Shown: positions 9,587 to 23,921, counted from the first letter of the stretch. The stretch is 64,000 bases of DNA from Paracoccus sp. N5 (GCF_000371965.1 NZ_AQUO01000001.1:1868001-1932000); one strand, 5' to 3'. Notes: generated from the letters alone by a model not told the origin. Program-made: numbers and translations.

Positions 9587-9982
9587 GTGGCGAAATACAT
9601 CCATTCCATGATCCGTGTCCTGGACGAGGCGCGCTCGGTCGATTTCTATGACCGGGTCTTCGGGCTGAAGGTCGCGCAGCGGCTGGATTTTCCCGATTTC
9701 ACCCTGGTCTACCTGGCGAATGGCGAAAGCGAGACCGAGCTGGAGCTGACCATCAACAAGGACCGGACCACGCCCTATGACCTGGGCGACGGCTATGGCC
9801 ATATCGCCTTTTCCGTCGACGATCTGGACGCGACGCATGCCCGGCTGACGGCCGAGGGCTTTGCGCCGCGCAAGCTGGTCGATTTCGCCCCGGGCGGCGC
9901 GGTCATCGCCCGCTTCTTCTTCATCGCGGATCCGGACGGATACCAGATCGAAGTGCTTCAGCGCGGAGGCCGCTACCTCTGA
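9587..9982 (+). CDS. Glyoxalase I-like lyase (VOC family)
   Basis: 131 aa, closest in layout to E. coli GloA, which converts the methylglyoxal-glutathione hemithioacetal to lactoylglutathione. All four expected metal ligands are visible: H6, E53 (in ELT), H72 (in GYGHIAFSVDD) and E122 (in DPDGYQIEVLQ). A GTG start at 9587 is preferred, 6 nt after AAGGAGG; an upstream GTG at 9557 lacks a site. The gene heads a run with a GMC oxidoreductase, so aldehyde detoxification linked to that oxidation is plausible. Confidence 0.87.
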   Translation: MAKYIHSMIRVLDEARSVDFYDRVFGLKVAQRLDFPDFTLVYLANGESETELELTINKDRTTPYDLGDGYGHIAFSVDDLDATHARLTAEGFAPRKLVDFAPGGAVIARFFFIADPDGYQIEVLQRGGRYL

Positions 9983-10031
9983 CGCGACCGCATCTTGGGA
10001 GGGGTGCGGATGGAACAAACGGGAGGAGAGA

Positions 10032-10553
10032 ATGACGAAACTGAGCAAGCAAGGCCTGAGCCGCCGCCAGCTTCTGGGTCGGGCCCTGGCCGCCGGGGCG
10101 CTGTCGGTGGTGGGCGCCGGCTTCATCGCTGCGCCGGATGCGGCCTGGGCGGTCGAGGTCACCGCGATCGGCGAAACCGAGATGGCAACGCTGTTGCAGA
10201 TGGCGCGCGACATCTATCCGCATGACCGGCTGGGCGACCGTTTCTATGCCGTCGCGGTCAAGTCCTATGACGCCGAGGACAAGAAGGCCATGGTGGCCGA
10301 GGGCATCGCGGCGCTGAACGAGGCGGCGAAGCAGGCGGGCTTCGCCAGCTATCTCGATGCCGGATGGGAGGCGGATCGCGTCGCCATCCTGCGCAGCATC
10401 GCGGACACGCCCTTCTTCCAGACGGTGCGCGGCGGGCTGGTGACGGGGCTCTATAACCAGAAGGAGATCTGGCCGCTCTTCGGCTATGAGGGCGAGTCCT
10501 TCTCGCACGGCGGTTACATCGACCGCGGCTTCGACGACATCGACTGGCTGTGA
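10032..10553 (+). CDS. Tat-exported small subunit, gluconate dehydrogenase subunit 3-like
   Basis: 173 aa. The N-terminus has a clear twin-arginine signal (SRRQLLGRALAAGALSVVG) and a likely cleavage after AWA, near residue 41. The mature part (ARDIYPHDRLGDRFYAVAVK, then FFQTVRGGLVTGLYNQKEIW) resembles the small subunit that accompanies membrane-bound FAD gluconate/sorbitol dehydrogenases. It is followed after 13 bp by the GMC flavoprotein. It probably carries the signal-less large subunit across the membrane as a hitchhiker complex. No cytochrome c subunit is present next to it. Confidence 0.8.
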   Translation: MTKLSKQGLSRRQLLGRALAAGALSVVGAGFIAAPDAAWAVEVTAIGETEMATLLQMARDIYPHDRLGDRFYAVAVKSYDAEDKKAMVAEGIAALNEAAKQAGFASYLDAGWEADRVAILRSIADTPFFQTVRGGLVTGLYNQKEIWPLFGYEGESFSHGGYIDRGFDDIDWL

Positions 10554-10566
10554 GGGAGGAACGATC

Positions 10567-12141
10567 ATGGCACAGGCAGGCAAATTCGATCTGAACGACG
10601 ACAGCGTCGTGGTCATCGTCGGCACCGGAGCGGGCGGCGGGGTGCTGGCCAACGAACTGGCGCAGAAGGGCGTCAAGGTCGTGGCCCTGGAAGCGGGCGG
10701 GCGCTATCTGCCCGAGGATTACATCAACGACGAATGGGACAGCTTCGGCCAGCTGGCCTGGACCGACCCGCGCACCACCAGCGGCGACTGGCGCGTGGCC
10801 AAGGACTTTTCCGGCCTGCCGGCCTGGATCGTCAAGGCGGTGGGCGGCACCTCGATCCATTGGGCGGGCGCCAGCCTGCGCTTTCAGGAGCACGAGTGGA
10901 AGGCGCTGTCGACCTATGGCAAGGTCGAGGGCGCGAACCTGCTGGACTGGCCGATCGACGCGGCCGAGATGGCGCCCTGGTATGACAAGGCCGAGGCCAA
11001 GCTGGGCGTTGCCGGCGTCGGCGGGCGGCCGCGGCTGCCGGGGAACAACAACTATCATGTGCTGGAAAAGGGCGCCAAGGCGCTGGGCTACAAGGAAGTC
11101 CATACCGGCAACATGGCGATCAACAGCGTCGATTATGACGACCGCATGTCCTGCCAGCAGACCGGCTTCTGCTTCCAGGGTTGCAAATGGGGCGCCAAGT
11201 GGTCCGCCGCCTATACCGACATTCCGCGCGGCGAGGCGACCGGCAATCTCGAGGTGCGCGACCACGCCCATGTCGCCCGCATCCTGCACAATGACAAGGG
11301 CCGGGTGACCGGGGTCGAATATTTCGACAAGGACGGCAATCTGCAGATGCAGAAGGCGCGGCTGGTCTGCGTCGCCGGCAACAGCTTCGAAAGCCCGCGG
11401 TTGCTGCTCAATTCGGCCAGCAGCATGTTCCCGGACGGGCTTGCCAACAGCTCGGGGCAGGTGGGGCGGAACTACATGCGCCACACCACCGGCTCGGTCT
11501 ATGGCATCTTCGAAAAGCCGGTCAGGATGTGGCGCGGCACCACCATGGCCGGGATCGTGCGCGACGAGGCGCGCCACGACCCCTCGCGCGGCTTCGTCGG
11601 CGGCTATGAGCTCGAGACGCTGAGCCTGGGCCTGCCCTTCATGGCGGCCTTCCTGGACCCCGGCGCCTGGGGGCGCGAATTCACCACGGCGCTGGACAGC
11701 TATGAGAACATGGCCGGCATGTGGATCGTGGGCGAGGACATGCCGCAGGCCGACAACCGCGTCACCCTGTCCGAGACCAGGGACAAGTTCGGCCTGGCCG
11801 TGGCGAACGTCAATTTCAGCGACCACCCGAACGACGTCGCCATGCGCAACCACGCCTACAAGGTCGGCGAGGCGATCTACAGGAATGTCGGCGCGACCCG
11901 CACGCTGCCGACGCCGCCCTATCCCTCGACCCACAACCTGGGCACCAACCGCATGTCGGAAAAGCCCGAGGACGGCGTGGTGAACAAGTTCGGGCAAAGC
12001 CACGACATCGCCAATCTCTATGTCTCGGACGGCAGCCAGTTCACCACCGGCGCGGCGGAAAACCCGACGCTGACCATCGTGGCGCTGGCGATCCGGCAGG
12101 CGGACCACCTGGCGCGGGAAATGTCGGCCGGCAATATCTGA
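10567..12141 (+). CDS. GMC-family FAD oxidoreductase (large subunit)
   Basis: 524 aa. The FAD loop is at residues 19-24 (GTGAGG) and a second flavin motif AVGGTSIHWAGASLRF lies near residues 93-108. The C-terminal GMC domain has the catalytic histidine at H456 in STHNLGTNRMS, and the later DGSQFTTGAAENPTLT motif supplies the Asn partner. These enzymes oxidise sugar or alcohol hydroxyls. The preceding Tat small subunit makes a periplasmic polyol/sugar-acid dehydrogenase likely. The substrate is not deducible, and the electron-accepting cytochrome must be encoded elsewhere. Confidence 0.9.
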   Translation: MAQAGKFDLNDDSVVVIVGTGAGGGVLANELAQKGVKVVALEAGGRYLPEDYINDEWDSFGQLAWTDPRTTSGDWRVAKDFSGLPAWIVKAVGGTSIHWAGASLRFQEHEWKALSTYGKVEGANLLDWPIDAAEMAPWYDKAEAKLGVAGVGGRPRLPGNNNYHVLEKGAKALGYKEVHTGNMAINSVDYDDRMSCQQTGFCFQGCKWGAKWSAAYTDIPRGEATGNLEVRDHAHVARILHNDKGRVTGVEYFDKDGNLQMQKARLVCVAGNSFESPRLLLNSASSMFPDGLANSSGQVGRNYMRHTTGSVYGIFEKPVRMWRGTTMAGIVRDEARHDPSRGFVGGYELETLSLGLPFMAAFLDPGAWGREFTTALDSYENMAGMWIVGEDMPQADNRVTLSETRDKFGLAVANVNFSDHPNDVAMRNHAYKVGEAIYRNVGATRTLPTPPYPSTHNLGTNRMSEKPEDGVVNKFGQSHDIANLYVSDGSQFTTGAAENPTLTIVALAIRQADHLAREMSAGNI

Positions 12142-12267
12142 CGCCTTGCCGGGGCCGCGCCTTTGGGGCGGCCCCCTCGCGGCCTTCGGGAAAGGTGAGG
12201 CCGCTCGGAAACTGCCGTGACCTGTCAGCAGTTGTCCTTCATCCTGCCTCGGGAAAGGAGACTGGAC

Positions 12268-12660
12268 ATGATCGACCATATCGGAATTGCGGTGTCGGAC
12301 ATGACGCGCGCGCGTGCCTTCTATGATGCGGCGCTGGCGGTGCTGGGGATCGGCGTCGAGATGGAGGTGACCGAGGCGATGACCGGCGGCCATGGCGCGC
12401 ATCTGGGCTATGGCCGGGGCGGCAAGCCGGATTTCTGGATCGGCTCGGGCAAGCCTGCCCATGGCGGCACGCATGTCGCCTTTGCCGCCCCGGACCGTGC
12501 GGCGGTGGATGCCTTCTATCATGCCGCCATGGCGGCGGGCGGGCGCGACAACGGGGCCCCGGGGCCGCGGCCCGAATACCACCCCGGCTATTACGGCGCT
12601 TTCGTCCTGGACCCCGACGGCAACAATATCGAGGCCGTGCATCACGGAGACGCGCCATGA
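12268..12660 (+). CDS. VOC-family protein
   Basis: 130 aa glyoxalase/bleomycin-resistance/dioxygenase superfamily member: an N-terminal DHIGIAVSDMTRARAFYDAA half and a C-terminal half ending AFVLDPDGNNIEAVHH. H4 and E123-like positions could bind a metal. AAAGGAG lies 7 nt upstream of the ATG. It overlaps the next gene by 4 bp. The activity is not deducible. Confidence 0.85.
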   Translation: MIDHIGIAVSDMTRARAFYDAALAVLGIGVEMEVTEAMTGGHGAHLGYGRGGKPDFWIGSGKPAHGGTHVAFAAPDRAAVDAFYHAAMAAGGRDNGAPGPRPEYHPGYYGAFVLDPDGNNIEAVHHGDAP

Positions 12661-13070
12661 CCACCTATCACGGCGCCTGCTTCTGCGGCTCGGTCCGCTT
12701 CGAGGCCGAGGGCGACCTGGCGCAGGGCACCATGCGCTGCAACTGCCGCTTCTGCCGCAAGATGCGCTATTGGGAGATGCGGCTGCCCGACCCGGCCGGC
12801 TTTCGCATCACCCACGGCGCCGAACTGCTGGCCGAGACCCCGCGCCATGACGAGGACGGCGTGGACATGCACCACACCTTCTGTTCGCGCTGCGGCACGC
12901 GGCTGTGGACCGAGGGCAATATCCCCGAGATGGGCGGCCATTTCATCGCCGTCTGCGTCAGCGCGCTGGAGGATGTGCCCGAGGCCGAGCTGATCGCCGC
13001 CCCGATCCATTACGCGGACGGCGCGCATGACAATTGGTGGAACCCGGCGCCCGAGACCCGGCACCTTTAG
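12657..13070 (+). CDS. GFA-family zinc protein
   Basis: 137 aa protein of the glutathione-dependent formaldehyde-activating enzyme (Gfa/CENP-V) fold. The zinc cysteines are C8 and C10, C28, C30 and C33, and C76 and C79 (FCSRCG). Most such proteins are not proven formaldehyde enzymes, so S-hydroxymethylglutathione formation is only a possibility. It overlaps the VOC gene by 4 bp (ATGA), so the pair is co-translated. A glyoxalase and GMC gene upstream fit a small aldehyde-handling neighbourhood. Confidence 0.88.
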   Translation: MTTYHGACFCGSVRFEAEGDLAQGTMRCNCRFCRKMRYWEMRLPDPAGFRITHGAELLAETPRHDEDGVDMHHTFCSRCGTRLWTEGNIPEMGGHFIAVCVSALEDVPEAELIAAPIHYADGAHDNWWNPAPETRHL

Positions 13071-13143
13071 CCCGCCATGGCTTGACAGCCGGCCCGTCTG
13101 CCATCAGTTCTGGTCGGCCCTGCCATACCACCCGAGGTGCGCC

Positions 13144-15000
<1,857 letters not shown>

Positions 15001-15007
15001 TTTCCTC

Positions 15008-15036
15008 TTGAACCGGCCGCGCGCCTGCCGTAATCA
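15008..15036 (+). promoter_or_regulatory. Promoter of tRNA-Trp
   Basis: TTGAAC (15008-15013) and TAATCA (15031-15036) with a 17-bp spacer. Predicted transcription start is about 6 bp before the mature tRNA. Confidence 0.65.
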
Positions 15037-15048
15037 GACGCGCGGCTT

Positions 15049-15124
15049 AGGGGTTTAGCTCAGTTGGTAGAGCATCGGTCTCCAAAACCGAGGGTCGTGG
15101 GTTCGAGTCCCCCAACCCCTGCCA
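15049..15124 (+). tRNA. trnW: tRNA-Trp (anticodon CCA)
   Basis: A 76-nt cloverleaf including encoded CCA. Acceptor AGGGGTT (15049-15055) pairs with AACCCCT (15114-15120), with G as discriminator. The D-arm reads GCTCAGTTGGTAGAGC. The anticodon arm TCGGT-CTCCAAA-ACCGA has CCA at 15082-15084. The T-loop is GTTCGAGTC. Location before secE-nusG is the common bacterial arrangement. Confidence 0.97.
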
Positions 15125-15165
15125 GCCGCAATCCCCGACATGCCGAGCGCCACACCGACGAATTC

Positions 15166-16065
15166 ATGGCCCTGAGCATTCATCTGGGGGCGCACAAGAC
15201 CGCCTCGACCCATCTGCAATATTCGCTGCGCCTGGCCGGCGACCGGCTGGCCGCGGCCGGGCTGTGCTATGCCGATCCGGCCCTGCTGCGCACGGCGCCG
15301 CTGGATCTGTCGCAGATCCTGTCCGCCGGCGCCGGCTGCCCCGAGGAGCCCGCCTTCCGCGCCGCCCTGCAGGAGCGCCGCCAGGGCTGCGCCGCGCTGC
15401 TGATCTCCGAGGAGAACATCCTGGGCGGCACGCATCGCAGCCGCATGTTCTCGCGTCGCGGGCTGCTCTATCCCTTTGCGGTGCGCCGGCTGCGGCAGGT
15501 GCTGGCGCTGGCAGGAGAGAGCCAGGCCGAGCTGTATCTGGCGATCCGCGACCCGGCGGGTTTCAACGTCTCGGCCTTTTCGTTGCAGGTGCTGCTGGGC
15601 AACGAGATCGAGCTTGCGCCCTGGCTGCGCGGCCGCGATCCGGCCCAGGTCGACTGGCTGGGGCTGGTCCGGCGCTTGGCGGCGATGCCCGAGGTCGCCC
15701 GGCTGGTGGTCTGGCGCTATGAGGATTACGCGGCGCTGCGCCCCGAACTGCTGCGCCGGCTGCTGCCCGAGGGGCTGGCGCCGGCGGTGCCCGAGCCGCC
15801 GCCCGCGAACGAAGGGCTGACCCAGGCCGGCTATGACTGGTTCCTGCGCCGGGCCATGGTCGAAACCGAAGCCGACCTGCGCCAGCTGGCCGCCCGCGCC
15901 CGCCGCCGCTTTCGCCGCGCCGACGGCCACGGCCCGCTGCGGCCGCTGCCGGCCGAGGATTACGCCCGCTCGGCCGAGAACTATGCCGCCCAGGTGGCGG
16001 CGCTGCGCCGGTTGCGCAAGGTCGAGTTCCTGCAGCCGCCGGCCGCGGTCCAGATCCCGGCTTGA
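15166..16065 (+). CDS. Sulfotransferase-like P-loop protein
   Basis: 299 aa. The N-terminus SIHLGAHKTASTHLQYSLR is the 5'-phosphosulfate loop seen in bacterial sulfotransferase-like proteins (G8-T15), normally HIGxxKTGTTSLQ. Later parts (ISEENILGG, LYLAIRDPAGFNVSAF, VWRYEDY) fit the same fold: serine/arginine for the 3'-phosphate and a loosely conserved acceptor side. It probably transfers sulfate from PAPS to a glycan or other acceptor, or is a degenerate relative. It is an unusual insert between tRNA-Trp and secE. The ribosome site is weak. Confidence 0.7.
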   Translation: MALSIHLGAHKTASTHLQYSLRLAGDRLAAAGLCYADPALLRTAPLDLSQILSAGAGCPEEPAFRAALQERRQGCAALLISEENILGGTHRSRMFSRRGLLYPFAVRRLRQVLALAGESQAELYLAIRDPAGFNVSAFSLQVLLGNEIELAPWLRGRDPAQVDWLGLVRRLAAMPEVARLVVWRYEDYAALRPELLRRLLPEGLAPAVPEPPPANEGLTQAGYDWFLRRAMVETEADLRQLAARARRRFRRADGHGPLRPLPAEDYARSAENYAAQVAALRRLRKVEFLQPPAAVQIPA

Positions 16066-16117
16066 AATCATGCCGCGCCCGGTCTATCTGACGCGCTGCA
16101 AGACCGAAGGGATTCCC

Positions 16118-16312
16118 ATGGCCAACCCCGTCCAGTTCATCAGCCAGGTCCGCGCCGAAGTCGGCAAGATCACCTGGCCCACGCGGCGCGAAGTCATCAC
16201 CACCACGGTGATGGTCTTCATCATGGCGACCTTGGCCTCGGTCTTCTTCTTCCTCGTCGACCTCGCGATCAAGACCGGCCTGTCGGGGCTGATCCACTTC
16301 GTCGGCAGCTGA
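16118..16312 (+). CDS. secE: Preprotein translocase subunit SecE
   Basis: 64 aa, the single-span short form usual outside Enterobacteria. The amphipathic helix QVRAEVGKITWPTRREVITT precedes one membrane segment at about residues 27-50. TWPTRRE is the conserved SecE signature. It clamps SecY in the inner-membrane translocon. nusG follows, as in most bacteria. Confidence 0.96.
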   Translation: MANPVQFISQVRAEVGKITWPTRREVITTTVMVFIMATLASVFFFLVDLAIKTGLSGLIHFVGS

Positions 16313-16326
16313 GGGCTTGCATTGCC

Positions 16327-16359
16327 GGGCAGGGGGCGGTATGTCCGCCCGACCTGCCC
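16327..16359 (+). promoter_or_regulatory. Long hairpin between secE and nusG
   Basis: GGGCAGG then GGGCGG (16327-16339) pairs with CCGCCC (16345-16350) and CCTGCCC (16353-16359), with a 5-nt loop and a 2-nt bulge. No T-run follows, so it is more likely an attenuator, processing or stability element than a full terminator. Confidence 0.55.
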
Positions 16360-16505
16360 ATGACGCGGCGTGCATCGATTCGGTCGTGCGCGCCGATTTC
16401 AATTTGGCCGGAAGCCAGCATCACGGATGCGCGATTTGGCTGGGCTGGTTAAGGAATTCAATGGGTTGGCGTGCCAGCTTGGAAGAAACAGGGGTCGATC
16501 GAGAC

Positions 16506-17045
16506 ATGGCAAAGCGTTGGTATTCGGTCAGCGTCCTGTCGAACTTTGAAAAGAAGGTCGCCGAGGCGATTCGCCAGGCCGTCGCCGAGAAGGGTCTCGA
16601 GGACGAGATCGACGAGGTTCTGGTCCCGACCGAGGAAGTGATCGAGATCCGCCGTGGCAAGAAGGTCACGTCCGAGCGCCGCTTCATGCCCGGCTATGTG
16701 CTGGTGCGCATGGAACTGTCGGACAAGACCTATCACCTGGTGAACTCGATCAACCGCGTCACCGGCTTCCTGGGTGCCCAGGGCAAGCCGATGCCGATGC
16801 GCGACGACGAGGTGAACGCGATCCTGCATCGCACCGGCGAGGGCGGGGCCGAGGTGGCGCCGCGCAATCTGATCCGCTTCGACGTGGGCGAGAAGGTGAA
16901 TGTGACCGACGGGCCCTTCGAGGGCTTCTCGGGCATGGTCGAGGAGGTGGATGAGGTCTCGAGCCGCATCAAGGTCACCGTCTCGATCTTCGGCCGGCCG
17001 ACGCCGGTCGAGCTGGAATTCACGCAGGTCGCCAAGACCGCGTGA
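16506..17045 (+). CDS. nusG: Transcription termination/antitermination factor NusG
   Basis: 179 aa. The NGN domain (KRWYSVSVLSNFEKKVAEAI; RRFMPGYVLVRME) is followed by a KOW domain near residue 125 (VGEKVNVTDGPFEGFSGMVE). NusG binds RNA polymerase, reduces pausing and links to Rho or ribosomal S10. The start is at the ATG giving MAKRWYSV; an upstream ATG in the same frame adds non-family residues. A 193-bp gap separates it from secE, longer than usual. Confidence 0.97.
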   Translation: MAKRWYSVSVLSNFEKKVAEAIRQAVAEKGLEDEIDEVLVPTEEVIEIRRGKKVTSERRFMPGYVLVRMELSDKTYHLVNSINRVTGFLGAQGKPMPMRDDEVNAILHRTGEGGAEVAPRNLIRFDVGEKVNVTDGPFEGFSGMVEEVDEVSSRIKVTVSIFGRPTPVELEFTQVAKTA

Positions 17046-17132
17046 TCGTTCGCGGGAGGCCCGGGCCCCTTGGGGCAAGGCCGCACCGCTAAGTCGGCCC
17101 CGTTCGGGGCGTGATGATAAGGAGAGGGCCAG

Positions 17133-17585
17133 ATGGCCAAGAAAGTCGTCGGCAGCCTGAAGCTGCAAATCAAGGCCGGTCAGGCCAACCCGTCCCCGCC
17201 CGTCGGCCCGGCCCTGGGTCAGCGCGGCATCAACATCATGGAATTCTGCAAGGCGTTCAATGCCCGCACGCAGGAAATGGAACAGGGCTCGCCCGTTCCG
17301 GTCGTGATCACCTATTACGCCGACAAGTCGTTCACCTTCGAGACCAAGACGCCGCCCGCGTCCTTCCTGCTGAAAAAGGCCGCCGGCCTGAAGCCGGTCG
17401 GCAAGCGCAACCGCGCCAAGGGTTCGGAAAAGCCCGGTCGTGCGACCGCCGGCACCGTGACCGCCAAGCAGGTGCGCGAGATCGCCGAAGCCAAGATGAA
17501 GGACCTGTCCGCGAACGACGTCGAAGCCGCGATGCAGATCATCCTCGGCTCGGCGCGTTCCATCGGCATCGAGGTGAAAGGCTGA
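17133..17585 (+). CDS. rplK: 50S ribosomal protein L11
   Basis: 150 aa. The N-terminal domain has GQANPSPPVGPALGQRGINI, which contacts release factors and thiostrepton-like drugs, and the C-terminal rRNA-binding domain ends MQIILGSARSIGIEVKG. L11 binds the GTPase centre of 23S rRNA. It is about 8 residues longer than in E. coli because of a KRNRAKGSEKPGR loop. It is 5 bp upstream of rplA. Confidence 0.97.
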   Translation: MAKKVVGSLKLQIKAGQANPSPPVGPALGQRGINIMEFCKAFNARTQEMEQGSPVPVVITYYADKSFTFETKTPPASFLLKKAAGLKPVGKRNRAKGSEKPGRATAGTVTAKQVREIAEAKMKDLSANDVEAAMQIILGSARSIGIEVKG

Positions 17586-17590
17586 AGATC

Positions 17591-18289
17591 ATGGCTAAGA
17601 TTTCCAAGAACAAAGCCGCCGCCCGCGCCGCCTTCGAAGGCAAAGCCAACCTGACGGTGGAAGACGCCGTTGCGCTGGTGAAAGCCAACACCAAGGCGAA
17701 ATTCGACGAGACCGTCGAGATCGCGATGAACCTGGGCGTCGATCCGCGCCACGCCGACCAGATGGTCCGCGGCGTCGTGACCCTGCCCAACGGCACCGGC
17801 AAGCATGTCCGCGTCGCCGTCTTCGCCCGTGGCCCCAAGGCCGACGAAGCCAAGGCCGCCGGCGCCGAGATCGTCGGTGCGGAAGACCTGCTGGAGACCA
17901 TCCAGTCGGGCAAGATCGAATTCGATCGCTGCATCGCCACCCCGGACATGATGCCGCTGGTCGGCCGTCTGGGCAAGATCCTGGGCCCGCGCAACCTGAT
18001 GCCGAACCCCAAGGTCGGCACCGTGACCATGGACGTGAAAGCGGCCGTGGAAGCGGCCAAGGGCGGTGAGGTCCAGTTCAAGGCCGAGAAGGCGGGCGTG
18101 GTCCACGCCGGCGTCGGCAAGGCCTCGTTCGACGCCGCCAAGCTGGCCGAGAACATCCGCGCCTTCGTCGATGCGGTGAACCGCGCGAAGCCCTCGGGCG
18201 CGAAAGGCACCTATGTGAAGAAGGTCTCGATCAGCTCGACCATGGGTCCGGGCGTGTCGCTGGACCTGGCTTCGACCGCTTCGCAGTAA
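17591..18289 (+). CDS. rplA: 50S ribosomal protein L1
   Basis: 232 aa. L1 forms the mobile stalk at the E site and in many bacteria represses its own operon. Typical motifs include LPNGTGKHVRVAVFARG, GRLGKILGPRNLMPNPKVGT and the C-terminal KKVSISSTMGPGVSLD. The ATG follows the rplK stop by 5 bp. Confidence 0.97.
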   Translation: MAKISKNKAAARAAFEGKANLTVEDAVALVKANTKAKFDETVEIAMNLGVDPRHADQMVRGVVTLPNGTGKHVRVAVFARGPKADEAKAAGAEIVGAEDLLETIQSGKIEFDRCIATPDMMPLVGRLGKILGPRNLMPNPKVGTVTMDVKAAVEAAKGGEVQFKAEKAGVVHAGVGKASFDAAKLAENIRAFVDAVNRAKPSGAKGTYVKKVSISSTMGPGVSLDLASTASQ

Positions 18290-18299
18290 GCGGCAAGAA

Positions 18300-18535
18300 T
18301 TCCGCCGGCGTCCTTTCAACGGGGGCCGGCGGATGGCGGGGCAGCGATGCCCCGTCCTGTCCGAGACGGAGGGTGCGGGGCTTGCCCCGCTTAATCATCC
18401 TTCCTGAGATGGGATCAAGACCATTTTCCGAAGGTTTCTTCGGGGGATCTTGGGACCGTCACGGACCCATCCGGTCGCTGTTCGGGCGGCTGGAAAGTGA
18501 GAGCCGGGGGGAAACCCCCAACTTGGAGTGAAACC
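18300..18535 (+). promoter_or_regulatory. rplJ leader (L10-leader region) with stacked hairpins
   Basis: This 236-bp gap before rplJ carries three GC-rich hairpins: CCGCCGGC/GCCGGCGG (18302-18332), CGGGGC/GCCCCG (18337-18354) and GCGGGGC/GCCCCGC (18375-18390). Further unpaired and complementary G-rich text follows near rplJ. In many bacteria L10(L12)4 binds this leader to repress rplJL. None of the hairpins is followed by a T-run. Confidence 0.6.
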
Positions 18536-19051
18536 GTGGATAGAGCGCAAAAAGAAGCGGTGGTCGAGGAACTCGGCCAGATCTTTGAAGCCTCTGGCGT
18601 CGTGGTGGTTGCCCGCTACGAGGGGATGACGGTTGCCGAAATGCAGGACCTGCGCGCGCAGATGCGCGAAGCTGGCGGGTCCGTCCGCGTTGCCAAGAAC
18701 AGGCTCGCCAAGATCGCCCTAGATGGAAAGCCTTGCGCCAGCATCGCCGACTATCTGACGGGCATGACCGTGCTCGCCTTTTCCGACGACCCCGTGGCTG
18801 CTGCCAAGGTCGCGGACAAATACGCCAAGGGGAACGACAAGTTCGTGATCCTGGGCGGTGCGATGGGCGACACGGCGCTTGACCCGGCCGGTGTGAAAGC
18901 CGTGGCCCAGATGCCGTCGCGCGAGGAGCTTATCGCTTCGATCGTGTCCTGCATCGGTGCCCCTGCTGCGAACATCGCGGGCGCGATCGGCGCACCTGCT
19001 TCCAACATCGCGGGCATCCTCTCGACTCTGGAAGAGCGCGAGGCCGCCTGA
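18536..19051 (+). CDS. rplJ: 50S ribosomal protein L10
   Basis: 171 aa. L10 anchors L12 dimers at the base of the stalk. A GTG start at 18536 is chosen because the family starts (M)DRAQKEAVVEELGQIFEASG and a GGAG lies 8 nt upstream. The C-terminal helix for L12 binding has the Ala/Ile repeats GAPAANIAGAIGAPASNIAG. An upstream in-frame GTG would add non-family residues. Translation is probably controlled by the leader in front. Confidence 0.95.
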   Translation: MDRAQKEAVVEELGQIFEASGVVVVARYEGMTVAEMQDLRAQMREAGGSVRVAKNRLAKIALDGKPCASIADYLTGMTVLAFSDDPVAAAKVADKYAKGNDKFVILGGAMGDTALDPAGVKAVAQMPSREELIASIVSCIGAPAANIAGAIGAPASNIAGILSTLEEREAA

Positions 19052-19118
19052 GGCAATCCCCGTCCCGTCGTGGGGTTGAAACCCCGACGTTGGAACACTT
19101 AATGGAAAGAACGGAAAA

Positions 19119-19493
19119 ATGGCTGACCTGAAAAAACTCGCCGAAGAAATCGTGGGCCTGACCCTGCTGGAAGCCCAGGAACTGAAGACCATCCTGAAAG
19201 ACGAATACGGCATCGAGCCGGCCGCCGGTGGCGCCGTCATGGTTGCCGGCCCGGCCGCTGGCCCGGCTGAAGCCGCCGAAGAGAAAACCGAATTCGACGT
19301 CGTCCTGGTCGACGCCGGCGCGAACAAGATCAACGTGATCAAGGAAGTGCGCGGCATCACCGGTCTGGGCCTGAAAGAAGCCAAGGACCTGGTCGAAGCC
19401 GGCGGCAAGGTGAAAGAAGGCGCTTCGAAAGCCGACGCCGAAGAAATGAAGAAAAAGCTCGAAGCGGCTGGCGCCAAGGTCGAGCTGAAGTAA
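19119..19493 (+). CDS. rplL: 50S ribosomal protein L7/L12
   Basis: 124 aa acidic stalk protein that recruits translation factors. It has an N-terminal dimer helix (LKKLAEEIVGLTLLEAQEL), an Ala/Gly/Pro hinge at about 46-58, and a C-terminal domain with the factor-binding GLGLKEAKDLVEAGGKVKEG. Normal length. Confidence 0.98.
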   Translation: MADLKKLAEEIVGLTLLEAQELKTILKDEYGIEPAAGGAVMVAGPAAGPAEAAEEKTEFDVVLVDAGANKINVIKEVRGITGLGLKEAKDLVEAGGKVKEGASKADAEEMKKKLEAAGAKVELK

Positions 19494-19540
19494 TCGGGCC
19501 TGCACCGGATGGTGCGCGCCGATTGATTTCGGAAGAAAAG

Positions 19541-19572
19541 GGCAGGGTCCGGGGGTTCCCCCGGTCCCTGCC
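19541..19572 (+). terminator. Attenuator-like hairpin between rplL and rpoB
   Basis: GGCAGGG (19541-19547) and CCGGGGG (19549-19555) pair with CCCCCGG (19558-19564) and CCCTGCC (19566-19572), with one T-T mismatch. This strong stem has no T-run. In E. coli a partial terminator and RNase III site at the same place set the ratio of ribosomal protein to RNA polymerase transcripts, so a similar role is likely. Confidence 0.65.
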
Positions 19573-19759
19573 GAACCTGTCTTGAAGGACGGTTTTCGGC
19601 CGCAGGCCATGACCAGACCTTCCTTCAGGGCATGTTCGGGGTTCGGGAGCGGCGCGGTGGGACGCGCGGCACGAATTGGACCCCGCCCCTCATTCGCCGC
19701 CTCGCGCCGGTCGGGCCCCGACGACCGCCGCAAGCGAAAGACGAAAGGTAAGACCCTCT

Positions 19760-23908
<4,149 letters not shown>

Positions 23909-23921
23909 GCATCGGTCCCCG

